Assembly: GCF_019090095.1 (NCBI RefSeq)
Contig: NZ_JAGQFP010000001.1
Span: forward strand, 1,364,001-1,428,000
DNA length: 64,000 bases
Origin: Stutzerimonas stutzeri
Lineage (GTDB): Bacteria; Pseudomonadota; Gammaproteobacteria; Pseudomonadales; Pseudomonadaceae
Direction of reading: 5' to 3'
The position numbers and the translations under genes are program-made. Shown here in pieces: positions 48,061 through 55,628 of this stretch; positions within the stretch are counted from its first letter, which is position 1; every line of letters begins with the position of its first letter. The notes under the pieces were generated by a model, which was given only the letters and a program-made list of their open reading frames with translations, was not told where the DNA came from and did not search any database.

Positions 48061-48687
48061 TCAGTCCAGGCCGCGGATGTCGCGCCCTTCGAAGTGGGGA
48101 AGCTGCCAGTGAAAGGTCATCGCCAGCACCCGGAACAGGAACCCGGCACAGAGCGTGGCGAGCGATGCGATGGAGTTGCCGACACCCAGCCACAGCAGGC
48201 TGACGTAGAGCACCCCGGTGAACAGCGCCACCGTGGCATACAGCTCGCGCCGCAGCACCATCGGCACCCGGTTGCAGAGGATGTCGCGCAGCAGCCCGCC
48301 GAACACCCCGGTGATCACGCCGGCCAACACGACGATCGACAGGTGCGCGCCCATGTCTATCGCCACGCCGCAGCCAATGACGGTGAAGGCCACCAGGCCC
48401 AGGCCGTCGACCAGCAGGAACACCTGCCGCAGGTGATGCATGTGCCGCGCGATCAGGGCGGTGACGATGGCCGCGCCGACGGTGAAACCCAGGTACTCGG
48501 GATGAGCGATCCAGCTGATCGGGTAATGCCCCAGCAACACATCACGCGCCGTGCCGCCGCCCAGCGCAGTGACGGTGCCCAGCATGCAGATGCCGAACAG
48601 GTCCATGCCCCGGCGCATGCCCATGATGGCGCCGGACATGGCTTCGGCCGTGATGGCGATCAGGTAGATAATGTGCAGCAGTGTCAC
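48061..48687 (-). CDS. UPF0126 / trimeric-intracellular-cation-channel-like membrane protein
   Basis: Protein of 208 residues with about seven membrane spans and a duplicated GG-D motif (TALGGGTARDVLLG and GVFGGLLRDILCNRVP), the hallmark of PF03458. Family members have been annotated as glycine transporters or TRIC-like cation channels; substrate is not settled. The start is taken as GTG at 48687 with GGAG eight bases upstream; the ATG thirteen codons earlier has no site and adds a non-hydrophobic leader. Divergent from the LysR gene. Confidence 0.85.
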   Translation of the reverse strand: MTLLHIIYLIAITAEAMSGAIMGMRRGMDLFGICMLGTVTALGGGTARDVLLGHYPISWIAHPEYLGFTVGAAIVTALIARHMHHLRQVFLLVDGLGLVAFTVIGCGVAIDMGAHLSIVVLAGVITGVFGGLLRDILCNRVPMVLRRELYATVALFTGVLYVSLLWLGVGNSIASLATLCAGFLFRVLAMTFHWQLPHFEGRDIRGLD

Positions 48688-48809
48688 GGGAGGACTCCAA
48701 CGGGTAGGCAAGTGAAAGGCGCGCAATTATGGGGCACACTCCGGTTAAATCGATGTGATTTAAGAAATTTAGGCTATGCAAATATTTATTTAATCTGAGG
48801 ACCGAGGAC

Positions 48810-49712
48810 TTGAATCTCGACCCCAAACAGACTGAAGCCTTTCGCGCAGTCATCAAAACCGGCAGCTTCGAGCAGGCGGCGCTGCGTCTGCACCTGACGC
48901 CGCCAGCGATCTCGCAGCGCGTGCGGGCCCTGGAAAGCGCCCTGGGGAATGCCCTGGTGGTCCGCAGCCGCCCCTGCCGCCCGACTGAAACCGGGCAGCG
49001 CTTGCTGCAATACCTCAAGCGCGCCGCCTTGCTCGAAGCCGACCTGATGGCGGATCTGGCCGAACGCAGCGACGCGGAGCTGGTGGTGGTCGCCGCCCTC
49101 AACGTCGACAGCCTCGGCACCTGGTTTTTTCCGGCCCTGGCCGAAGTGTTGATTCGCGAACGGGTGCTGCTGGACCTGACGGTCGAGGACCAGGACCACA
49201 CCTACAGCCTGCTGGAGACGGGCCTGGCGATCGGCTGCATCAGCACCGAACCCAAGCCCATGCGCGGCTGCACGGCAAGCCCGCTGGGCAGCATGCGCTA
49301 CCGGCTGGTGGCGTCTGCGGCGTTTCGCCAGCAGCACTTCCCCAACGGCCTGAACCGCAATGCCGCACGCCAGGCGCCCGTGGTCGCTTATACCCGCAAG
49401 GACCGTCTCACCTCGTCTTTTCTGCTGCACGAGCTGGGCCTGCCCGAGGGTGCCTACCCCTGCCACTACGTCCCCGGCGCCGAACCGCGCTTTCAGGCGA
49501 TCCGCTACGGACTGGGCTATGGCATGGTGCCGGAAGCCTTGCTGCACGAGGCGCTGGCGCAAGGCACGGTGGTCGACCTGGCGGACAAAGCGCCCCTGGA
49601 TATCGCGCTGTACTGGCACACCTGGAAGGTCCAGTCGCCGCGCATGGAGAACCTGTCGCGACAGATCATCGAAGCCGCGCCCAGAATCCTTGCACGGCCG
49701 GAAGGCAACTGA
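48810..49712 (+). CDS. argP: LysR-family regulator, ArgP (IciA/LysG) type
   Basis: Protein of 300 residues: N-terminal winged HTH (LDPKQTEAFRAVIKTGSFEQ, LTPPAISQRVRALE) and a LysR effector domain with ArgP-type features (FFPALAEVL, YHSLLETG-like TYSLLETGLAIGCIS, FLLHELGLPEGAYPCHYVPG). ArgP controls lysine/arginine export genes (argO/lysE) in relatives; here the divergent neighbour is the UPF0126 channel gene, a possible target. Start TTG at 48810 preceded by GAGGACCGAGGAC. Symbol by homology only. Confidence 0.82.
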   Translation: MNLDPKQTEAFRAVIKTGSFEQAALRLHLTPPAISQRVRALESALGNALVVRSRPCRPTETGQRLLQYLKRAALLEADLMADLAERSDAELVVVAALNVDSLGTWFFPALAEVLIRERVLLDLTVEDQDHTYSLLETGLAIGCISTEPKPMRGCTASPLGSMRYRLVASAAFRQQHFPNGLNRNAARQAPVVAYTRKDRLTSSFLLHELGLPEGAYPCHYVPGAEPRFQAIRYGLGYGMVPEALLHEALAQGTVVDLADKAPLDIALYWHTWKVQSPRMENLSRQIIEAAPRILARPEGN

Positions 49713-49732
49713 TCCGCCCGCCGCCACGTTCA

Positions 49733-51480
49733 CTGTAGGAGCAGGCTCTGCCTGCGACCCAAGACCTCGGCGCACACCGACCCAGCGGTCGCGGGCAGAG
49801 CCCGCTCCTACAGAAGCCGTAGCCGTACAGGCGTGCTGGCTCGCAAAACAGGGCTATTGAGGCATGGCCGATTGCCGGCCGAACTATCGTGGTTCGGTTA
49901 TTCCGACGGTTGCTGTAGGAGCAGGCTCTGCCTGCGACCCGTGGCCTCGGCGCACGCCGGACCTCCGTTCGCGGGCAGAGCCCGCTCCTACAAAAGGCAC
50001 AGCCGTACAGGCGAGCTGGCTCGCTAAACAGGGCTATTGACGCATGGCCGATTGCCGGCCGAACTATCGTGGTTCGGTTATTCCAACGTTTACTGTAGGA
50101 GCAGGCTCTGCCTGCGACCCGAGACCTCGGCACACACCGGACCTCCTGTCGTGGGCAGAGCCCGCTCCTACAGAAGGCACAGCCGTACAGGCGAGCCGGC
50201 TCGCAAAACAGGGCTATTGAGGCGTGGCCGATTGCCGGACGAACTACCGTGGTTCGGTTATTCCGACGGTTACTGTAGGAGCAGGCTCTGCCTGCGACCC
50301 GAGGCCTCGGCACACACCGGACCTCCTGTCGCGGGCAGAGCCCGCTCCTACAGAAGCCGTAGCCGTACAGGCGAGCTGGCTCGCAAAACAGGGCTATTGA
50401 GGAGGCATGGCCGGTTGCCGGCCGAACTATCGTGGTTCGGTTATTCCGACGTTTACTGTAGGAGCAGGCTCTGCCTGCGACCCGTGGCCTCGGCACTCAC
50501 CGGACCTCCGGTCGCGGGCAGAGCCCGCTCCTACAGAAGCCGTAGCCGTACAGGCGTGCTGGCTCGCTAAACAGGGCTATTGAGGCATGGCCGATTGCCG
50601 GCCGAACTATCGTGGTTCGGTTATTCCGACGGTTGCTGTAGGAGCAGGCTCTGCCTGCGACCCAAGACCTCGGCACACACCGGACCTCCGGTCGCGGGCA
50701 GAGCCCGCTCCTACAGAAGCCGTAGCCGTACAGGCGTGCTGGCTAGCAAAACAGGGCTATTGAGGCATGGCCGATTGCCGGCCGAACTATCGTGGCTCGG
50801 TTATTCCGACGTTCACTGTAGGAGCAGGCTCTGCCTGCGACCCGCGGCCTCGGCGCACACCGGACCTCCGGTCGCGGGCAGAGCCCGCTCCTACAGAAGC
50901 CGTAGCCGTACAGGCGTGCTGGCTCGCTAAACAGGGCTATTGAGGCATGGCCGATTGCCGGCCGAACTATCGTGGTTCGGTTATTCCGACGGTTGCTGTA
51001 GGAGCAGGCTCTGCCTGCGACCCAAGACCTCGGCACACACCGGACCTCCGTTCGCGGGCAGAGCCCGCTCCTACAAAAGGCACAGCCGTACAGGCGAGCT
51101 GGCTCGCTAAACAGGGCTATTGACGCATGGCCGATTGCCGGCCGAACTATCGTGGTTCGGTTATCCCGACGTTTACTGTAGGAGCAGGCTCTGCCTGCGA
51201 CCCGTGGCCTCGGCGCACACCGGACCTCCTGTCGCGGGCAGAGCCCGCTCCTACAGAAGCCGTAGCCGTACAGGCGTGCTGGCTCGCAAAACAGGGCTAT
51301 TGAGGCATGGCCGATTGCCGGCCGAACTATCGTGGCTCGGTTATTCCGACATTTACTGTAGGAGCAGGCTCTGCCTGCGACCCGCGGCCTCGGCGCACAC
51401 CGGACCTCCGGTCGCGGGCAGAGCCCGCTCCTACAGAAGCCATAGCCGTACAAGCGAGCTGGCTCGCGGACAGATGGAAG
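49733..51480. repeat. Tandem array, 180-bp unit, ten copies
   Basis: CTGTAGGAGCAGGCTCTGCC recurs at 49733, 49913, 50093, 50273, 50456, 50636, 50816, 50996, 51176 and 51356: exactly 180 bp apart except one 183-bp step caused by an extra GGA. Each unit carries this arm, an inverted arm GCGGGCAGAGCCCGCTCCTA, and an AT-richer segment with CAGGGCTATTGAGGCATGGC and GCCGAACTATCGTGGTTCGG. Copies are nearly identical. As 180 is divisible by three, frames stay open across many units on both strands; these are not genes. Located between argP and the phosphopantetheinyl transferase gene. Confidence 0.97.
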
Positions 51481-51533
51481 CAAAGATGCACACCCCCTGC
51501 ACGTTGCCACCTCGCTGAGGCACACTGACCGGC

Positions 51534-52247
51534 ATGAATAGCTCTCCCCGACATCCCGCCTGTTGCGCACCGCTGCAAGACCACTGGCCGCTACCGGTCG
51601 CCCTTCCCGGCGTACGGTTGCTGAGCACCCGCTTCGACCCCGACCGGTTCGATCCCGAGGACTTCGTCCGCTGGGGCCTTGCACCGATGAAGGCGGTGAA
51701 CAAACGCCAGGCCGAATTCCTCGCCGGGCGCATCTGCGCGTATGAAGCCCTGCGCAAGACCACGGGCGTACCCGCCCTGCCCGCCGTCGGCGAAGACCGC
51801 TCGCCTTGCTGGCCCGGCGGTGTGGTCGGCTCGATCACCCATGGCGCGGGTTGGGCCGCCGTGGTCGCGGCGCGTAGCGAGCAATGGCGCGGGCTGGGGC
51901 TCGATGTGGAGCGCCTGCTACCCGCCGCGCGGGCCGAGCGGCTGGCGGAAGAAATCCTTACGCCGTGGGAGCTGCAACGCTATGCCGAGCTTGACGCGGC
52001 GCAGCGGGCCTTGCGCGTGACGCTGACCTTCTCGATCAAGGAGAGCCTGTTCAAGGCGCTCTATCCGCTGGTCAAGACGCGCTTCTATTTCCAGGAAGCG
52101 GAGCTGATCCACCAGGGTGCCGACGGCCGCGCACGCCTGCGTCTGCTCAACGACCTCTCGGATGAATGGAAAACCGGCACCGAGCTGGAAGGTCAGTTCA
52201 CCCAGTTCGAGGACTACGTGCTGAGCCTGGTCAGCGTTCCGGTCTAA
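51534..52247 (+). CDS. 4'-phosphopantetheinyl transferase (EntD/Sfp superfamily)
   Basis: Protein of 237 residues that moves phosphopantetheine from CoA to carrier proteins. Motifs: KRQAEFLAGRICAYEAL, GSITHGAGWAAVVAA (substrate H), GLGLDVERLLP (Mg-binding D and E) and FSIKESLFKALYPLV. Resembles the single Pseudomonas enzyme (PcpS type) that serves fatty-acid and siderophore carriers. The ATG at 51534 follows the 180-bp array after about 50 bases, so its promoter must lie in or very near the last repeat unit. Confidence 0.93.
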   Translation: MNSSPRHPACCAPLQDHWPLPVALPGVRLLSTRFDPDRFDPEDFVRWGLAPMKAVNKRQAEFLAGRICAYEALRKTTGVPALPAVGEDRSPCWPGGVVGSITHGAGWAAVVAARSEQWRGLGLDVERLLPAARAERLAEEILTPWELQRYAELDAAQRALRVTLTFSIKESLFKALYPLVKTRFYFQEAELIHQGADGRARLRLLNDLSDEWKTGTELEGQFTQFEDYVLSLVSVPV

Positions 52248-52287
52248 CTGCGTTTGAGCCCGACGGACGCTTTAGTCGGGGCTTGAT

Positions 52288-52342
52288 GGGTTTCACCCAT
52301 CCTACGTGCATGGCGCGGTCGTCCGTAGGATGGGTGCAACCC
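52288..52342. terminator. Long hairpin (19-bp imperfect inverted repeat) between convergent genes
   Basis: GGGTTTCACCCATCCTACG pairs with its inverted copy at 52324-52342 at 18 of 19 positions across a 17-nt loop. The sequence type (CACCCATCCTACG) is a common pseudomonad intergenic repeat. It lies between convergent genes and could end transcription from both sides, though no U-tract is present. Confidence 0.55.
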
Positions 52343-52376
52343 CTCGCTGCATACGCCAGTACCGCGCATAGGCCGA

Positions 52377-53996
52377 TCACTGCGCCGGAAGCCGCGCCCC
52401 CGTCTGCTTGCGCGGCCAGACCAGGCTGAAGCGGGCACCGCCCAGCTCGCTGTGGCCGATCTGCGAGCGGCCGCCGTGCCAGTAGGAAATCCGCCGCACG
52501 ATGGACAGCCCCAGCCCATGGCCGCCAGAGGCGCGCGTGCGGCTGTCGTCCAGCCGCAGAAAGGGCGTGAAGACCTTTTCCCACGCCTCCTCCGGCACAC
52601 CGGGGCCGTCATCGTCGACACTCAGGCTGGCGCGTTCGGCATCCACGGCAAAACTCACCTGCACCCGCTTGTCGGCATGACGCATGGCGTTGGTGACCAG
52701 ATTGCTCAGCGCCCGGCGCAAGTAGCGCGGCTCGGCCTCGACCAAGCTATCGCCCTCGACTGCGACCGTGCAGGCACCCCGCTCGACATGCACGTCGGCA
52801 CGCAGCGGCGCCAGTTCGCTGATCACCTGATCCACCAGTGCGCCGAGGTCCACGCGTTGAAAGGTCAGCTCCGGCGAGCCGCGCTCCAGTCGCGTATAGA
52901 CGAGCATTTCGTCGACCAGCCGATCGAGGTCGTCGATGTCGCTATCCATCCCCTCGAGGTAGCGACTGCGCGCCTCGGGCGTCTGCGCTTCGGCGGCCAT
53001 TTCCAGGCCGAAGCGCAGGCGCGCCACCGGGGTGCGCAGCTCGTGTGCGACCGCACTGACCATCTCCCGCTGTACCGCCAGCAGGCGCTGCAGGTGCATG
53101 GCCATGCCGTTGAAAGCCTTGGCCAGACGCCCGACCGAATCGGTGCCGGCATCCGGCACGCGCGTTTCGAGGTTGCCGCCGGCAATCCGCGTGGCGGCAC
53201 GTTCGACGCCGCGCACGCGCTGCTCCAGTTGCCGCACCAGCAGGTAGACGGTCAGCCCGATCAATGACAGGCCGAGCACGCCGATCACCACCAGCAACTG
53301 GGGCGGATAGGGATTGAGCTGATACAGCGGCCCCAGCGACATGATCCAGCCGGTGCCGGACACCGCCGCATAGACCTGCACCGCTTCGCCGCCGCCCACC
53401 AGCGCCATCACCGTGTCGCCTTCGTCCAGGCGGCGGCGCTGGTCGTCATCGAGGCTGGCGCTGTCACGCGTCAGCAGCTCCAGCTCATAACCGAAGCCGC
53501 GGGCCGCCTTGAGCTCGGCCAGGCGTTGGGGTTGTTCGGCTTCGGGGTAGCGGATCAGTTCGTCGATCAGCAGATAGATGGTGGCGCGCGCAAGCTGCTC
53601 GCTGAGCTGTTCCACCTCCCCGGTCAGCACCAGGCGGTCCTTGGCGCTGACCAGGGAAAAGATCGTCACGCTGCCCGGTCGCAACGGCTCGACCAGCACC
53701 TGCCCGCGCAGCAATCGGGTCTCCAGGCGGCTTTCCAGACTGACGTCATCCAGCGTGCGCACCCGCAGCGGGATGCCCAGCAGGCGGCCCCAGAGATTCG
53801 CCGCCTGGCGCCGCTCGATGGGCGTCATGCTGCTCATGTTGTGCGCCATCAGGCGAAAGGTGCCGGCGGCGAGCGCCTCGCGATGGTGATCGGCACGCAC
53901 CTCGTTGAGCAGGTGCAGCCCTCCGGCTCCCAGCAACCCGACCAGCACCAGCACGGCGAGCACCCCGCCGTAGATGCGCAGGAAGATCGAATTCAC
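52377..53996 (-). CDS. Sensor histidine kinase, RstB-like
   Basis: Inner-membrane kinase of 539 residues: two spans (about 3-27 and near 230-250, LLVVIGVLGLSLIGLTVYLL) around a large ~200-residue periplasmic sensor, HAMP, HisKA with SAVAHELRTPVARLRFG, HATPase (LVTNAMRHADKRV; GGHGLGLSIVRRI). Most similar in layout to RstB/CpxA kinases; the signal is unknown. GTG start at 53996 lies inside the stop of the regulator gene, giving tight coupling. Confidence 0.85.
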   Translation of the reverse strand: MNSIFLRIYGGVLAVLVLVGLLGAGGLHLLNEVRADHHREALAAGTFRLMAHNMSSMTPIERRQAANLWGRLLGIPLRVRTLDDVSLESRLETRLLRGQVLVEPLRPGSVTIFSLVSAKDRLVLTGEVEQLSEQLARATIYLLIDELIRYPEAEQPQRLAELKAARGFGYELELLTRDSASLDDDQRRRLDEGDTVMALVGGGEAVQVYAAVSGTGWIMSLGPLYQLNPYPPQLLVVIGVLGLSLIGLTVYLLVRQLEQRVRGVERAATRIAGGNLETRVPDAGTDSVGRLAKAFNGMAMHLQRLLAVQREMVSAVAHELRTPVARLRFGLEMAAEAQTPEARSRYLEGMDSDIDDLDRLVDEMLVYTRLERGSPELTFQRVDLGALVDQVISELAPLRADVHVERGACTVAVEGDSLVEAEPRYLRRALSNLVTNAMRHADKRVQVSFAVDAERASLSVDDDGPGVPEEAWEKVFTPFLRLDDSRTRASGGHGLGLSIVRRISYWHGGRSQIGHSELGGARFSLVWPRKQTGARLPAQ

Positions 53997-54715
53997 TGCA
54001 GCGCTTCGGCCGCTTCGGACACGAACAGGTAACCCTTGCCGCGCACCGTCTTGATCAGCCGGGGATGTTCCGGGTCGTCGCCGATCTTCGGCCGGATGCG
54101 CGAGATGCGCACATCGATGGAGCGATCCTGGCCGTCGTATTCGATGCCGCGCAGTTCGGCGAAGATCTGCTCGCGCGACAGCGTCCGCCCCGGGTTGGAC
54201 GCCAGCAGCCAAAGCAGATCGAATTCCGCCCCGGTCAGCTCGATGCCCTCCCCGCGCAACCAGGCCTCGCGCAGCGCGTTGTCGACCACCAGCGGGCCGT
54301 ACTGGATGCGCTTGGTCGTGCCGGCGGGCGCGGCTTCGGCACCCTCGCGACGGCGCAGCAGGGCACGGATGCGCGCCAGCAACAGCCGCGGACGGACCGG
54401 CTTGCAGACATAGTCGTCAGCGCCGATCTCCAGGCCGAGCACCTGATCGAGGTCATCGGCGCGGGCGGTGAGCATCAGGATCGGTCCATCGTAGCGGTCC
54501 CGCACCTTGCGACAGATCGACAGCCCGTCTTCGCCGGGCAGCATCAGGTCCAGCACGACCAGATCCGGCCGCTCGGCGATGATGCGCTCGGCCGCCAAGG
54601 CACCGTTCGCCTCGATCGAGACCTGCATGCCATTACTTTCCAGATACTCGCGGGTCAGCTCAGCCAACCGCTGGTCATCTTCGACAATGAGGATGTTCCA
54701 AGACTCTTGATCCAC
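53993..54715 (-). CDS. Response regulator, RstA-like (OmpR family)
   Basis: Protein of 240 residues: receiver domain (NILIVEDDQRLAELTREYLE, phospho-acceptor in VVLDLMLPGEDGLSICRKV, K in DYVCKPVRP) and winged-helix domain (ELTGAEFDLLWLLASNPGRT, DVRISRIRPKIGDDPEHPRL, TVRGKGYLFV). The start is taken as GTG at 54715, seven bases after GGGAGG; a more upstream ATG at 54745 is possible. Paired with the kinase gene that overlaps its stop. Confidence 0.88.
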   Translation of the reverse strand: MDQESWNILIVEDDQRLAELTREYLESNGMQVSIEANGALAAERIIAERPDLVVLDLMLPGEDGLSICRKVRDRYDGPILMLTARADDLDQVLGLEIGADDYVCKPVRPRLLLARIRALLRRREGAEAAPAGTTKRIQYGPLVVDNALREAWLRGEGIELTGAEFDLLWLLASNPGRTLSREQIFAELRGIEYDGQDRSIDVRISRIRPKIGDDPEHPRLIKTVRGKGYLFVSEAAEALQ

Positions 54716-54999
54716 CACGTGCCCTCCCGATACACCGGCCGGCATTGTAGCGTCAGGGCGCGGGCAGATGGCAGCGCCAGACGTGCTCCGCCTGCCCCGC
54801 TCGAGTGCGATGCTGCCGGGCAAGGGCGTTTGCGCTGCTGTCGCGGGTCGAGCCAGGACGTCACGGCTCGGCCGCCTCCGCCATATCGTCCTCGCCACAC
54901 CGATCCGACTCCCGCACACCCGCTGGCCCGGCAAAAGGCCACTATTCAGGCGTTACCGTCCGTCCACTGCAAAAACGTCAGGAATCCGCCTTTGACAAA
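54716..54999. other. Leading part of the 913-bp gap between the rstA-like gene and nrdA
   Basis: No gene is seen. Short frames on the + strand in 54768-55083 have no ribosome site or family match. The promoter of the leftward two-component genes must lie here. Confidence 0.4.
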
Positions 55000-55015
55000 A
55001 CACCACATATAGTGT
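55000..55015. promoter_or_regulatory. Putative NrdR box 1 (distal)
   Basis: ACACCACATATAGTGT, an imperfect 16-bp palindrome of the form bound by the NrdR repressor (ACAC...GTGT with an AT-rich centre). It lies about 610 bases from the nrdA start, so it is unusually far upstream; see the closer copy at 55402. Confidence 0.6.
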
Positions 55016-55133
55016 TTTGCCTCGCCCGCCGCCAGGCATCCGAAAGTGCCGGTGGACGCGCATTTCATCCGAACCTTGCGTAGCCCCGAAGCGGCGCGGC
55101 CTGCGTCCTTATCACGCACAGCTCACCCACATC

Positions 55134-55142
55134 TTATCCACA
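55134..55142 (+). promoter_or_regulatory. Perfect DnaA box upstream of nrdA
   Basis: TTATCCACA matches the high-affinity DnaA box exactly. DnaA is known to control nrdAB in E. coli, which makes a site in this control region meaningful, though one 9-mer can also occur by chance. Confidence 0.6.
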
Positions 55143-55210
55143 GGTTGTTCATTTTGAGCGCCTTGCGCTGTGCCCGAACCGCCACTATCGTGTCGCTCCA
55201 GCGGCCTTTT

Positions 55211-55228
55211 ACCCCATATGTTGGGGGT
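55211..55228. promoter_or_regulatory. 18-bp palindrome in the nrdA control region
   Basis: ACCCCATATGTTGGGGGT is nearly self-complementary and resembles the NrdR-type sites in its ATATGTTG centre but has C/G rather than CAC/GTG arms. Identity of the binding protein is unknown. Confidence 0.35.
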
Positions 55229-55356
55229 CAAAAGCCAAACAGACACAAACGCCGAAAAAAGCAAGCAAAATAATTCGCTCTGATTTTTACCCGGCTCGCG
55301 CCCGCACCTGGCGCGATAGATCGCCGCCGCAGACCGCGACACTGCGCAGCTCAACG

Positions 55357-55370
55357 TTGATTTTGCTCAA
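55357..55370. promoter_or_regulatory. Anr/Fnr-like site upstream of nrdA
   Basis: TTGATTTTGCTCAA fits the TTGAT-N4-ATCAA consensus with one mismatch. It would link class Ia reductase expression to oxygen. Low information content, so tentative. Confidence 0.4.
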
Positions 55371-55401
55371 GACCAGCAGTAGCGCATGCGCCAAGTGCAT
55401 C

Positions 55402-55417
55402 ACACTACATGTTGTGT
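55402..55417. promoter_or_regulatory. Putative NrdR box 2 (proximal)
   Basis: ACACTACATGTTGTGT, a 16-bp imperfect palindrome with the same arms as box 1. It lies about 210 bases before nrdA and is the more likely functional operator of the nrdAB promoter. Confidence 0.68.
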
Positions 55418-55628
55418 TTTGAGGTTGTGATCTTCACAACGCCTGACTATGCTTCGGCACATTCGATTCGCCGCCCCCGGGTGCCGGATCGTTTCCAGTT
55501 TTGAGTCACCCATGAGTCGGTTCGCCGGGGCATGGTTCATGCAACACGAAACAGGCAATTCCGAAAAGGCCGCCCACAAAGCCGGCCCGACACCTAACGC
55601 GTAGCGACAGAGAGAATCCGGAGACCCC

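Noticed and set aside
44060-51480. Tandem arrays considered as CRISPR
   Set aside because: Units are 117-228 bp and repeated over their full length; there are no short repeats separated by unique spacers and no cas genes.
49666-51684. Long frames on both strands through the 180-bp array giving repeated CRSRLCLRP / RSGLCPR peptides
   Set aside because: The unit length of 180 is divisible by three, which keeps frames open. No ribosome sites or signal of coding selection.
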